Shown: positions 17,088-27,701, counted from the first letter of the stretch. The stretch is 64,000 nucleotides of DNA from JALOLG01 sp963776935 (GCA_963776935.1 CAVZOP010000005.1:1-64000), one strand, 5' to 3'. A program made the numbers and translations. Notes: a model not told the origin generated them from the sequence alone.

Positions 17088-19136
17088 ATGAGCGATGACA
17101 CCGCGGCCACGGCCGCGACGGAGCCGGCGCGTGACGAGCGGGTCGCGTACCGCGGTCCGATCCAACGGCTGCTGCTCTCGCCCGAGATCGGGGCGATGAT
17201 CGGTGCGGTCGTCGTGTGGACGTTCTTCTGGGGCGCCGGTGAGAAGTTCGGGAACGTGTCGACGCTCGCGTCGGTCCTCGACGTCGCCGCGCCGCTCGGG
17301 ATCATGGCGGTCGCCGTCGCGCTGTTGATGATCGGCGGTGAGTTCGATCTCTCGGCGGGCATCATGACCGGAGCGACCGGGATCCTCGTAGCGCTGATGG
17401 CCCGCAGTTTCATGGGCGACGGGGCGAGCCTGTGGTACACGATCCCGGCCGCCTTCGTCGTTGCCGGGTGCATCGGATGGCTGAACGGAACGCTCGTCAA
17501 CCGCACCGGACTGCCGAGCTTCATCGTGACCCTCGCCACGTTCTTCGTGCTTCGCGGCGCCAATCTGGTGTTCTCCAAGCGGCTCGCCGGCAAGGTGACC
17601 GTCGACGGCGTCGACGACGCGGCCGGCTACGAGTTCTTCCGCAAGGTGTTCGCGTCGGTCCACAGCAGGGAGACGTTCGCGCTCCGCGACCCGCTCTTCC
17701 TCGGCTTGTGCATCGCGGGTGCGGCGCTGATCTGCTGGAGCCTGCTCGAGCAGTCGCTCGTGCGACGTGACGCGCCGCACGCGGCAGCGCTCCCCGTACT
17801 CGGCGTTGGTCTGGTTGCCGCCGTCGCCGGGCTGATCGTGCTCCACAAGACCGACGGAGTGGGCGCCAACGTCCTCGGTTCACTGCTCGGCGGGCTCGGC
17901 GTGATCGCCACCATCGCCGGTTTCGCGAGGTGGCGCTACGAGCCGCGTGGTGACGACGGGCGCCTGTCGATCGCCGGGAGTGAGCGTCAGATCGGCCTCG
18001 GCGTCGGCCTCGTGGCGCTGGCGGTCTTCGCCATCTTCGCGATCGACCGCGAGGAGCACAAGGAGGTGCTGACCTGGCTGCCGAGCTGGGCTCGGGTCGT
18101 GCTCGGGGTCGTCGCCGCGGTGGTCGGTCTCGGACTGGCGGCGAAGGTTCTCACCCGTTCGGTCCACGACGAGGAGTCGCAGAAGAAGGTGAGCCCGGTC
18201 GGGTGGGTGCGCATCGTGCTCCTCGTCCTCATGATCGGGCTGGTGACGATGGTCGCCGTGCTGGCGCTCGCCCAGCTGGTGACGATGCAGGCGTTCCGCA
18301 CACTCGTCGCCGTCATCCTCTCGCTGCTCGGCGTGCTCACGTTGCTTCGCGCCCACGGACGGGTCGGTGCGCACTCGGCGCGGGGCCAGCTTGCGGTCGG
18401 GTTGCTCACCTCCGCTGCGGTCGTCGTTCTGGCGTTCGCCACTCGCGCCGGCTCAGGCGCCGAGCGTTTTCGATCCGGCCTGTTCTCGGCGATCATCCTC
18501 GGGGCGATCGGGATCGCCGCCAACACGTTCGTCGAGGCCGGCCAGCGCAAGCGCAGGGATGCTGACGCGGCGGCCGACAAGCTGGGTGCCCGGCTCGGCT
18601 ACGCGGGAGCTGGGCTGGTGGCGATCGGCTTCTTCGTGCGGCTGTTCTTCACCGGCGAGAACTTCCGGATCTCGGTGCTGTGGTGGCTGGTCGCCACGGC
18701 GGTCGCCTCGTTCGTGCTGTTGCGCACCAAGTACGGCAACTGGATCTTCGCCGTCGGTGGGAACAAGGAGGCCGCGCGGGCCATCGGTGTGCCGGCCAAC
18801 AACGTCAAGTTGGGCCTGTTCATGACCACCTCGCTCGCCGGCTGCTTCGTCGGCATGATGATCGCCCTGCGTTTCACGTCGGTCCAGTCGAGCCAGGGCC
18901 TCGGCGAGGAGTTCGAGTACATCATCGCCGCGGTCGTCGGCGGGAACCTGCTCACCGGCGGCTACGGATCGGCGACCGGCGCGGCGATCGGCGCGATGGT
19001 GATGGCGATGTCGCAGATCGGCATCCCGTTCGCGGGCTGGAACCAGGACGGCCGCTACGTGTTCATCGGCGGCGTGCTCCTGCTCGCCGTCCTGGTCAAC
19101 AACTTCGTGCGACGTAAGGCACAGGAGGCGCGGTAG
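17088..19136 (+). CDS. RbsC-like sugar ABC permease with a ~300-residue membrane insertion
   Basis: The 682-residue protein begins and ends like an RbsC/XylH-type permease: AAPLGIMAVAVALLMIGGEFDLS early, PSFIVTLATFFVLRG near residue 145, and at the C-terminal part RTKYGNWIFAVGGNKEAARAIGV (the coupling segment that contacts the ATPase) and VVGGNLLTGGYGS. Normal members have about 320-430 residues. Here the region about 170-520 holds some ten additional hydrophobic segments separated by short charged loops. The frame is uninterrupted. The added part could be a second membrane domain of unknown function. Start ATG 17088 has a very strong ribosome-binding site. Confidence 0.88.
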   Translation: MSDDTAATAATEPARDERVAYRGPIQRLLLSPEIGAMIGAVVVWTFFWGAGEKFGNVSTLASVLDVAAPLGIMAVAVALLMIGGEFDLSAGIMTGATGILVALMARSFMGDGASLWYTIPAAFVVAGCIGWLNGTLVNRTGLPSFIVTLATFFVLRGANLVFSKRLAGKVTVDGVDDAAGYEFFRKVFASVHSRETFALRDPLFLGLCIAGAALICWSLLEQSLVRRDAPHAAALPVLGVGLVAAVAGLIVLHKTDGVGANVLGSLLGGLGVIATIAGFARWRYEPRGDDGRLSIAGSERQIGLGVGLVALAVFAIFAIDREEHKEVLTWLPSWARVVLGVVAAVVGLGLAAKVLTRSVHDEESQKKVSPVGWVRIVLLVLMIGLVTMVAVLALAQLVTMQAFRTLVAVILSLLGVLTLLRAHGRVGAHSARGQLAVGLLTSAAVVVLAFATRAGSGAERFRSGLFSAIILGAIGIAANTFVEAGQRKRRDADAAADKLGARLGYAGAGLVAIGFFVRLFFTGENFRISVLWWLVATAVASFVLLRTKYGNWIFAVGGNKEAARAIGVPANNVKLGLFMTTSLAGCFVGMMIALRFTSVQSSQGLGEEFEYIIAAVVGGNLLTGGYGSATGAAIGAMVMAMSQIGIPFAGWNQDGRYVFIGGVLLLAVLVNNFVRRKAQEAR

Positions 19137-19150
19137 GTGGGGATTCATGA

Positions 19151-19190
19151 GTTTCGGCGAGCCGGCGAAGCGCAGCGGAGCCGGCGAGCG
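19151..19190 (+). repeat. Intergenic repeat, copy 1
   Basis: A 40-bp GC-rich segment with the core GCGAAGCGCAGCGGAG between the permease and ATPase genes. It is closely similar to 23941-23980 further down the same operon. It is partly self-complementary. Confidence 0.6.
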
Positions 19191-19219
19191 CGAAGGCGAC
19201 CGAAGGGAGCCGATCGAGA

Positions 19220-19992
<773 letters not shown>

Positions 19993-20004
19993 GCGCACGC
20001 TCCG

Positions 20005-20950
20005 ATGCCGGACCTCGAGTTGCTCACGGTGGGCCGGATCAGTGTCGACCTCTACGCCGAGCAGCTGTTCGTGCCGCTCGCGCGATGTGCAGACCTTCCG
20101 CAAGTCGATCGGTGGCACGGCGACCAACGTCGCTGTGGCGTGCGCCCGGCTGGGTCATCGGGCGGCGGTGTTCACACGCGTCGGCGACGATCCGTTCGGC
20201 GATTACGTACGTGGCGCGCTCGAGCGCACGTTCGCCGTCGACACCCGCTTCGTCAGCGCCGATCCCGACCTGCGGACGCCGCTCGCGTTCGCCGATCTGG
20301 AGCATCCCGACGAACCGGGCATCGTGTTCTACCGCGAACCGAAGGCTCCCGACATGAACATCGCGAGTGCCGAGGTCGACCGCGACGTCGTCGAGACGGT
20401 GCCCGTGCTGTGGTTCACGACATCGTGCCTCTCCGACGAGCCGAGCCGCACGACGATCCACGACCTGCTGTCGTGGCGCGGTCGCCGCACCCACACCGTT
20501 CTCGATCTCGACTGGCGGTCGCAGTTCTGGCCCGCCGCGGCAACCGCGACGGCCGAGCTCGACCTCGTGCTCGACAAGGTCACGATGGCGATCGGGAACC
20601 GGGCGGAGTGCGAGGTGGCGGTCGGCGAGTCGGATCCCGATCGGGCCGCCGATGCGCTCTTGGCCCGCGGTCTCGAGGCGGCGATCGTGAAGATGGGCGG
20701 CGACGGGGTGTTGGTGGCCGCCGCCGACGGGACCCGCGAACGGGTCGCGCCGTATCCGGTCGAAGTGGTGTGTGGTCTCGGTGCCGGCGATGCGTTCGGC
20801 GGTGCGCTCTGTCACGGTTTGCTGTCGGGCTGGGACCTCGTACGGTCCGCGCGGGCGGGCAACGCGGCGGGCGCGATCGTGGCGTCGCGTCTGATGTGCG
20901 CCGACGACATGCCGTTCGAGGAGGAGATCGATGACGTCCTTGACCGATGA
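20005..20950 (+). CDS. iolC: PfkB-family sugar kinase, IolC-type 5-dehydro-2-deoxygluconokinase (one frameshift)
   Basis: The reading frame opens with LELLTVGRISVDLYAEQ, typical of IolC, and after a one-base loss near 20090 continues with SIGGTATNVAVACARLG, FTRVGDDPFG, and the catalytic GLGAGDAFGGAL anion-hole and Asp motif near the C terminus. The enzyme phosphorylates 5-dehydro-2-deoxy-D-gluconate in inositol degradation. Length after correction, about 315 residues, is normal. The downstream aldolase gene overlaps its 3' end by 20 bases, consistent with one transcription unit. Confidence 0.85.
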
Positions 20951-21830
20951 CCGCTGGCTGGAGCTGATCGCCGAGCGCGGCGACCATCCTGAGCGTGCGC
21001 TCGCGGCGCTTCGCGGACGTGCCCGGCGGCCGCTGTTGACGGATGGCCGGTTGTTCATCGTCGCCGCCGATCACACGGCGCGAGGCATGCTCGGTGTGCC
21101 CGGCGATCCGTTCGCAATGGCCGACCGGCGCCGCACGCTCGACGCCCTGCTCGTGTCGCTCGCCCATCCCGGTGTCGACGGCGTGCTCGGAAGCCCCGAC
21201 GTGCTCGAGGAACTGGCGCTGCTCGGTGCGCTCGAGAACAAGCTGGCGTTCGGCACCATGAACCGCGGCGGGTTGATGGGTGCGAGCTGGGAGCTCGACG
21301 ACCGGATGACGGCCTACGACGCGCGGGCGATCGCCGAGCTCGGCCTCGACGGCGGCAAGGTCCTGCTGCGCATCGCCGACGACGACGCCGGGACGGCACC
21401 CACCATCGAGGCGTGCGCCCGTGCGGTGAGCGAGTGCGCTCGCCGGGGCCTGCCGATCATGGTCGAGCCGTTGCCGTACCACCACGAGTCGCCGGGCCGG
21501 GCGAGGCTCCTCGACGACGACGATGCGTTGCTGCGGGCGGTCGCCGTCGGTGCCAGCCTCGGCCACACGGCGTCGTCGACGTGGCTGAAGGTCCCCGCCG
21601 CCAAGGACCCGGCGCGGATGCTGGCCTGCACGACGCTGCCGGCGCTGATCCTCGGTGGTTCACCGGGCCCCGATCCGGAAGCGACCTACGCATCGTGGGT
21701 GGCGGCGATGGAGGTCCCGAACGTGCGCGGGCTGGTCGTCGGGCGGGCGCTGCTGTACCCACCCGACGGCGATGTCGCAGGTGCCATCGACCGGGCGGCT
21801 CGTATCGTGCGCCCCGGGATCACGACATGA
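20931..21830 (+). CDS. Cgl0159-type (beta/alpha)8 aldolase of inositol catabolism
   Basis: The 299-residue product resembles the Cgl0159 family found in actinobacterial inositol clusters and distantly related to deoxyribose-phosphate aldolase. Visible features are FIVAADHTARGML, the LGGSPG phosphate-binding-like loop and GLVVGRALLYP at the end of the barrel. By position, it probably cleaves 6-phospho-5-dehydro-2-deoxygluconate made by IolC, replacing the IolJ aldolase of Bacillus. This substrate is an inference. Its stop overlaps the iolB start (ATGA). Confidence 0.8.
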   Translation: MTSLTDDRWLELIAERGDHPERALAALRGRARRPLLTDGRLFIVAADHTARGMLGVPGDPFAMADRRRTLDALLVSLAHPGVDGVLGSPDVLEELALLGALENKLAFGTMNRGGLMGASWELDDRMTAYDARAIAELGLDGGKVLLRIADDDAGTAPTIEACARAVSECARRGLPIMVEPLPYHHESPGRARLLDDDDALLRAVAVGASLGHTASSTWLKVPAAKDPARMLACTTLPALILGGSPGPDPEATYASWVAAMEVPNVRGLVVGRALLYPPDGDVAGAIDRAARIVRPGITT

Positions 21831-22720
21831 GCCTGCACCGCCCCCATGGCTCGCTCGCCGACGGCGCCGATCCGGTCGCCCTCGGCTCGGCCGATGCGGG
21901 GTGGTCGTTCACCGGGCTTCGCGTGCTCTCGTTGGCTGCGGGAGTCGAGCGCTCCATCTCCACTGGCGAATCGGAAGCGTGCCTGCTTCCACTGTCGGCG
22001 ACCGAGGTGACAGTGCGGTGCGACGGCGAGCAGTTCTTGCTCGCCGGACGAGCGTCGGTGTTCGCCAGGGTCACCGACTTCGCGTACGTGCCACGTGACG
22101 CGACGCTGACCATCGGGTCCGAGTCGGGCGGCGAGGTGGCGATCGCCACGGCCCGTTGTGAGCGGCGGCTCGCTCCTCGATACGGGCCGGCGGAGGACGT
22201 CGCGGTCGAGACCCGTGGGGCCGGCCCGGCGACGCGCCAGGTCACCAACTTCATGAGTCCCGAGGTGTGGGAGCACGCCGACAAGTTGATGTGCGTCGAG
22301 TTGCTCACACCCGACGGCAACTGGTCGAGCTATCCACCGCATCGCCACGACGACTCGCCCGAGTGCCCGGTGAACAACGAGGAGATCTACTACTTCCGGA
22401 TCGGTCGTGCCGGCCGCGCCGAGTCCTCGACCGAGGGGTTCGGGATGCACAGGACCTACACGCCCGACGGATCGATCGACGAGAACGTGGTCGTCCGTGA
22501 CGGCGATGTGTTCCTGGTGCCGCGCGGGTACCACGGTCCCTGCATCGCCGCTCCCGGCTACACGATGTACTACCTCAACGTGCTCGCCGGCCCGGCCGGC
22601 ACTCGATCGATGGCGTTCTGCGACGACCCGACCCATCACTGGGTCCGCGACTCCTGGACAGGAATGGCGACCGATCCGCGGGTCCCGATGACGAGCCACG
22701 AGGGAGTCGTGGCACCGTGA
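21827..22720 (+). CDS. iolB: 5-deoxy-glucuronate isomerase
   Basis: The 297-residue product is a two-cupin IolB. Diagnostic features are PPHRHDDSPECPVNNEEIYYF with the metal-binding His and Glu residues, followed by DGDVFLVPRGYHGP and GYTMYYLNVLAGP. IolB converts 5-deoxy-D-glucuronate to 5-dehydro-2-deoxy-D-gluconate, the IolC substrate, in the cytoplasm. It overlaps the upstream gene by ATGA and the downstream gene by GTGA, so three genes are translationally coupled. Length is normal for the family. Confidence 0.95.
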   Translation: MSLHRPHGSLADGADPVALGSADAGWSFTGLRVLSLAAGVERSISTGESEACLLPLSATEVTVRCDGEQFLLAGRASVFARVTDFAYVPRDATLTIGSESGGEVAIATARCERRLAPRYGPAEDVAVETRGAGPATRQVTNFMSPEVWEHADKLMCVELLTPDGNWSSYPPHRHDDSPECPVNNEEIYYFRIGRAGRAESSTEGFGMHRTYTPDGSIDENVVVRDGDVFLVPRGYHGPCIAAPGYTMYYLNVLAGPAGTRSMAFCDDPTHHWVRDSWTGMATDPRVPMTSHEGVVAP

Positions 22721-23940
22721 CCGCGACGACAGGTGCAGGGACAGGTTCAGCGACGAAGCGGGTCGGGATCGGCGTGATCGGCTTCGGGTGGATGGGCCAG
22801 GCCCACAGCCGTGGCTGCCGGCGGGCGCCGAGCTACTTTCCCGACCGCAACTACCAACCCGAGTTGGTGGTCGTCAGCGACACCGTCGAGGAGCGGCGCG
22901 ACGAGGCGGTGCGGTCGTTCGGGTTCGAGACGGCGGTCGCGTTCTGGCGCAGCGTGGTCGAACACGACGACGTGGACGTCGTGTTCGTGACCGCTCCGAA
23001 CATGGTGCACGTCGAGATGGTCGAAGCGGCGGCGGCCAACGGCAAGCACGTGTTCTGCGAGAAGCCCGTCGGTGGCACCCCGGCGCAGACGGTCGCGGCG
23101 GAGTTGGCGGCGCGGCGCGCCGGCGTCGTCTCCGGTGTCGGGTACAACTACCGCTGGGCGCCGCTCGTGCAGTACGCCAAGCACCTCGTCGACAGCGGTG
23201 CGATCGGCGAGGTCACCAACTACTACGGGCGGTTCTTCTCGATGTACGGGTCGGATCCGCTCGGCCTGTTGTCGTGGCGGTTCCTGGTCGACGAGGCGGG
23301 CCACGGCGTTTCGACCGACATCCTCAGCCACTCCGTCGACCTCGCCCACTTCCTCATCGGTGCCGCCGCCGGCCCGATCACCAGGGTCGTCGGGACCGGT
23401 GAGACGTTCATCAAGCATCGTCCCCTTCCGACGGGCGCCGGCACGCACTACGACCGCGGTCGCCCGGGCGACCCGACCGGTCAGGTCACGAACGAGGACT
23501 ACATCGGGGCGATGTGCGTGTTCGAGAGTGGTGCCCGTGGGACGTTCGAGGCGTGCCGGTCGATGGTCGGTCCGGAGAGCCAGAACCTGTTCGAGATCTA
23601 TGGCACGCAGGGTTCGATCCGCTGGAACTTCGAGGAGATGAACCAACTCCAGGTGTACATCGCCGGCGACGACCCGCACACCGGCTTCACGAACGTGTAC
23701 GGCGGCGACCGGTTCCCGCACCACGGCAACTTCGTGCCCGGCTCGGCCAACGGGATCGGCTTCGAGGACCTGATCTGCATCGAGGACCACGAGTTCCTCA
23801 CGTCCGTCGCCGCCGGTCGGGCGCACGTCCCCGGGTTCGCCGAGGCCGTTGCCTACGTGAGCGTCCAGGACGCGATCCTGCGCAGCTGGGAATCCGGCAA
23901 ATGGGAGGACGTACATTCTTTGAGGGAGGATGACGCGTGA
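22717..23940 (+). CDS. Gfo/Idh/MocA-family oxidoreductase (inositol or related cyclitol dehydrogenase)
   Basis: The 407-residue protein has the NAD(P)-binding loop GFGWMG (22-27), the EKP motif at 115-117 containing the conserved catalytic-region Lys, and a C-terminal substrate domain with HSVDLAHFLIG. It is longer than classic IolG and differs clearly from the second dehydrogenase of the operon at 26652. It may act on scyllo-inositol, a methylated inositol or an inosose. Only the family and operon context are firm. The end of the gene lies in one copy of an 18-23-bp direct repeat. Confidence 0.85.
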   Translation: MTATTGAGTGSATKRVGIGVIGFGWMGQAHSRGCRRAPSYFPDRNYQPELVVVSDTVEERRDEAVRSFGFETAVAFWRSVVEHDDVDVVFVTAPNMVHVEMVEAAAANGKHVFCEKPVGGTPAQTVAAELAARRAGVVSGVGYNYRWAPLVQYAKHLVDSGAIGEVTNYYGRFFSMYGSDPLGLLSWRFLVDEAGHGVSTDILSHSVDLAHFLIGAAAGPITRVVGTGETFIKHRPLPTGAGTHYDRGRPGDPTGQVTNEDYIGAMCVFESGARGTFEACRSMVGPESQNLFEIYGTQGSIRWNFEEMNQLQVYIAGDDPHTGFTNVYGGDRFPHHGNFVPGSANGIGFEDLICIEDHEFLTSVAAGRAHVPGFAEAVAYVSVQDAILRSWESGKWEDVHSLREDDA

Positions 23941-24028
23941 GGTTCGGTGAGCGCCGAAGCGCAGCGGAGGCGGCGAACTCGCAGGTGGGCGGAGCCCACC
24001 GATCGTTGACGGAGGATGACGCGTGAGG
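23920..24028 (+). repeat. Intergenic repeat copy 2 flanked by a 23-bp direct repeat
   Basis: Positions 23920-23942 and 24006-24028 are identical except for one base (both contain GGAGGATGACGCGTGAGG) and bracket a segment whose first 40 bases (23941-23980) match 19151-19190. The direct repeat carries the ribosome-binding site and start region of iolD in the second copy and the end of the dehydrogenase gene in the first. The arrangement looks like an insertion with target duplication. Confidence 0.65.
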
Positions 24029-25858
24029 CTCACGACGGCGCAGGCCATCGTCCGTTACCTGGTCGCCCAGCGGACCGTCGTCGATGGCCGACGGACGCGC
24101 CGTTGTTCCCTGGCGTCTTCGCGATCTTCGGGCACGGCAACGTCACCTGCCTCGGTCAGGCACTCGAGGAGGTCCGCGACGCGCTGCCGACGTGGCGGGG
24201 TCAGAACGAGCAGGGGATGGCGCTGGCCGCGGTCGGGTTCGCCAAAGCCACCAGGCGGCGTCAGATCATGGTCGCCACGTCGTCGATCGGTCCCGGCGCC
24301 CTCAACATGGTCACCGCGGCCGGTGTGGCCCACGCCAACCGGCTGCCCGTGTTGTTGCTGGCAGGTGAGACGTTCCAGAGCCGGATCCCCGACCCGGTGC
24401 TGCAGCAGGTCGAGCACTTCGGTGATCCGACGATCACCGTCAACGACGCCTTCAAGCCGGTCACCCGCTACTGGGATCGCCTCACCCGGCCCGAACAGGT
24501 CGTGCACTCCCTTCCGCACGCGGTGGCCACGATGCTCGACCCGGCGAGCTGCGGGCCGGCGTTCATCGCCCTGCCCCAGGACGTCCAGGCCGAGGCCTAC
24601 GACTTCCCGGAGCGCTTCTTCGAGCCAACGGTGCACAAGATCGCCCGCCCGCGGGCCGACGTCGAGCAGCTGCGCCGCGCCGCCGACGTCATCCGCCACG
24701 CCACCCGCCCGCTGATCATCGCCGGGGGAGGCGTCCACTACTCCGGCGCCGAGGCCGAGCTCACCCGTTTCGCCGAGATCCACAATGTCCCCGTCGTCGA
24801 GACGATGGCGGGCAAGGCCTGCATCGTTGGCGGCCCATCCGCTCAACGCCGGCCCGGTCGGCGTCACCGGTTGCACGTCGGCGAACGCACTCGCTGCCGA
24901 GGCCGATGTCGTCATCGCCGTCGGCACCCGCCTGCAGGACTTCACCACCGGCTCGTGGACGGCGTTCGCCGCCGGCGCCAGGTTCGTCGGCATCAACGTC
25001 GCCGGCTTCGATGCCGTGAAGCGACTTGCGCACCCGGTCGTCGGCGATGCCCGCGAGGTGCCTCCGCGAGCTGTCGCCGATCGTCGACGACTGGTGTGGT
25101 CCGTCCGAGTGGTCCGATCGGGCGGCCCGCGAGACCGAGGCGTACCACGCCTACATCGACAAGATCGCGGCGCCGGCCGAGGACGGCCTGCCCACGTACG
25201 CCCAGGTCGTCGGCGCCATCGACCGCCTCGCCGAACCGAACGACTACGCGCTCGACGGCTGCGGGCGGGTTCCCCGGCGAGCTCAACAACGGGTGGCGCG
25301 CCAAGGCGCTCGACAGCTTCGACTGCGAGTACGGGTTCTCGTGCATGGGCTACGAGATCTCGGGCGCGTGGGGGGCGAAGATGGCGCTCCCCGACCGCGA
25401 GGTGATCAGCTTCGTCGGGGACGGGTCGTACATGATGATGAACTCCGACCTGTACTCGTCGGTGCTCGCGGGGCACAAGCTGATCGTGATCGTGTGCGAC
25501 AACGGCGGGTTCGCGGTGATCCACCGGCTGCAGGTGAACCAGGGTGGTGTCGGCTACAACAACCTGCTCGAAGACATCCGCCACCACGAGCTGGTGCGCG
25601 TCGACTTCGCCGCCCACGCGCGGGCGATGGGGTGCGAGGCCGAGACGGTGTCGTCGATCGCCGAGCTCGAGTCGGCGTTCGGGCGAGCCCGCGCTGTCGA
25701 AGCGCACCTACGTGATCGCGCTGCAGACCAGCCCGAGCGATTGGACCGAGGGTGGCATCTTCTGGGAGGTCGGTGTGCCAGAAGTGAGCGATCGGGCCGA
25801 AGTGCGCGACGCACGGCAGGCGATGGACGACGGAAAGAAAGCGCAGAGGTTGGTGTGA
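24023..25858 (+). pseudogene. iolD: IolD, 3D-(3,5/4)-trihydroxycyclohexane-1,2-dione hydrolase, broken by about five frameshifts
   Basis: Fragments in all three frames together give a complete thiamine-diphosphate enzyme of normal length (about 612 residues): FGHGNVTCLGQAL and a TPP-binding NEQGMALAAVGFAKA segment, a central domain with HPLNAGPVGVTG and VVIAVGTRL, and the C-terminal FVGDGSYMMMNSD metal and TPP-binding motif. The frame changes lie near 24085-24105, 24825, 25060, 25255 and 25680, each explained by one or two bases in short G/C runs. IolD opens the cyclohexanetrione ring to 5-deoxyglucuronate and is essential to the pathway. All neighbours are intact in design, so sequence error is more likely than decay. 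The stop overlaps the next start (GTGA). Confidence 0.8.
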
Positions 25859-26655
25859 GCGTCACGATCATCAATGGAGGCACGCAGGGACTCGGTGAGG
25901 CGACGGCTCGCGAGCTCGCCGGCCGCGGCGCCACGGGCCTCGTGATCGCCGGCCGCTCGGCCGAGCGCGGCGCCGCGCTCGCGGCCGACCTCTCCGCCAC
26001 CGGCACGCCCACGGTCTTCCTCGAGATCGAGATGGAGGACGTCGACGCGCCGGAGCGGATCGTGGCAGCCTGCGACGAGCGGTTCGGTGTCGTGCACGGT
26101 GTCGTGAACGTCGCCGCGATGACCGATCGCAGCACGGTGTGGGACGCCACGCCCGAGCACTGGGACCGGATGATGGCGATCAACCTCCGTGCGCCGTTCT
26201 TCGTGCTGCAGCACGCCGCCGAGCTGATGCGTCGCGAGGGTGTCCGCGGATCGGTCGTCAACATCGGATCGGTGTGCGCCCACGGCGGCCCGACCGGGCT
26301 GCTCGCGTACAGCGTGTCGAAGGGAGCGCTGGCGGTGATGACCAAGTCGGCGGCCTTCTCGCTGATGCGCCACGGCATCCGGGTCAACCAGATCAACCCC
26401 GGCTGGATGGACACCGAGTCGGAGGACCTCGTGCAACGTCGTTGGCACGACGCCACCGACGGATGGCTCGAACGGGCGGAGGCGACCCAGCCGTACGGCC
26501 GCCTGATCAAGCCACCCGAGCTCGCCAGGGTGATCGCGTTCTACCTGTCCGACGACGAGTCGGGGATGATGACGGGCACTGTCGTCGACTACGACCAGAC
26601 GGTCGACGGGGCCGGCTTCGCGCCTGTCCCGAGTGCTGAGGAGACTCCGGCATGA
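25855..26655 (+). CDS. SDR-family oxidoreductase of the inositol operon
   Basis: The 266-residue product is a classical short-chain dehydrogenase: cofactor loop GGTQGLG (8-14), NVAA in place of NNAG (85-88), catalytic Ser139, and Tyr152-x-x-x-Lys156. It probably uses NAD(P)H in the cytoplasm. In an inositol operon, candidate substrates are an inosose, a methyl-inositol-derived ketone or a C6 intermediate, but none is proven. Coupled by four-base overlaps to iolD upstream (GTGA) and iolG downstream (ATGA). Confidence 0.85.
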   Translation: MSVTIINGGTQGLGEATARELAGRGATGLVIAGRSAERGAALAADLSATGTPTVFLEIEMEDVDAPERIVAACDERFGVVHGVVNVAAMTDRSTVWDATPEHWDRMMAINLRAPFFVLQHAAELMRREGVRGSVVNIGSVCAHGGPTGLLAYSVSKGALAVMTKSAAFSLMRHGIRVNQINPGWMDTESEDLVQRRWHDATDGWLERAEATQPYGRLIKPPELARVIAFYLSDDESGMMTGTVVDYDQTVDGAGFAPVPSAEETPA

Positions 26656-27701
26656 CGGCGACGACTCGGGCGACAGGTCGCCCGTCGAACACGCCGGGCT
26701 TGCGGGTCGCCATCCTCGGGGCCGGGCGGATCGGGCGGATGCACGCCGAGTTGATCGCCCATCAGGTCGATGGCCTCGACCTGGCGATCGTGCACGACGT
26801 CAACGGTGCCGCGGCGGCCGAGGTCGGTGGCCGTCTGGGGGTCGCCCACACCACCGACTCGGATGCCGTGTTCGGCTCCGACGACGTCGACGTGGTGGCG
26901 ATCTGCTCGTCGACCGGCACCCACGTACCACTGATGATCGAGGCGGCCGAATCCGGCAAGGCCATCTTCTGCGAGAAGCCGATCTCGCTCGACCTCGCTC
27001 AGGTCGACGAGGCGCTGGCGATCGTCAGCGAGGCCGGTGTGCCGATCCAGATCGGGTTCAACCGCCGCTTCGACGCCGCCCACAAGTCGGTCCGCGATGC
27101 GGTCGCAGCTGGCGAGCTCGGCGACATCCACCTCGTCCGCATCACGAGCCGCGACCCGGCGCCGCCACCGATCGACTACATCACGCTGTCGGGCGGGATC
27201 TTCCTCGACATGACGATCCACGACTTCGACATGGCTCGCTACGTGACGGGCAGTGAGGTGGTCGAGGTGTACGCCCAAGGTGCCGTGCGTGTCGATCCGG
27301 CGATCGGCGAGGCCGGCGACGTCGACACCGCCGCCGTGATGCTGCGTCACGAGAACGGCTGCATCACCACGATCGACAACAGCCGCCAGGCGGTGTACGG
27401 CTACGACCAGCGGGTCGAAGCGTTCGGATCGGGCGGGATGGCAGCGTCGTACAACCCGCTCGCCCACACCGGCCTACGGCGCACCGCCGACGGGACGTCG
27501 GCACCGCTGCTCCCGTTCTTCTTCCTCGACCGCTACATCCCGTCGTACATCGCCCAGTGGGACGCGTTCCGCGACTACGTCGACGGCGACGGCCCGTCGC
27601 CGGTGACGGCCCACGACGGCCGGGCCCCGCTCGTCATCGGCCTCGCCGCCTGGCGCTCCCTCCGCGAACACCGCCCCGTCCCCACCTCCGAGATCACCTG
27701 A
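26652..27701 (+). CDS. iolG: Inositol 2-dehydrogenase
   Basis: The 349-residue Gfo/Idh/MocA protein has the Rossmann loop GAGRIG (23-28), FCEKP (EKP at 108-110), QIGFNRRFDA, and MTIHDFDMARY with the conserved Asp and His of the active site. This is the typical IolG pattern, including the RDPAPPPIDY segment. It oxidises myo-inositol to scyllo-inosose with NAD, the first step of the pathway. It is the last gene of the operon, and a long imperfect hairpin follows about 50 bases downstream. Confidence 0.92.
   Translation: MTATTRATGRPSNTPGLRVAILGAGRIGRMHAELIAHQVDGLDLAIVHDVNGAAAAEVGGRLGVAHTTDSDAVFGSDDVDVVAICSSTGTHVPLMIEAAESGKAIFCEKPISLDLAQVDEALAIVSEAGVPIQIGFNRRFDAAHKSVRDAVAAGELGDIHLVRITSRDPAPPPIDYITLSGGIFLDMTIHDFDMARYVTGSEVVEVYAQGAVRVDPAIGEAGDVDTAAVMLRHENGCITTIDNSRQAVYGYDQRVEAFGSGGMAASYNPLAHTGLRRTADGTSAPLLPFFFLDRYIPSYIAQWDAFRDYVDGDGPSPVTAHDGRAPLVIGLAAWRSLREHRPVPTSEIT

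Noticed and set aside
24023..25858. Programmed frameshifting in iolD
   Set aside because: Five breaks without slippery heptamers or stimulatory structures; other genes in the window show the same indel pattern.
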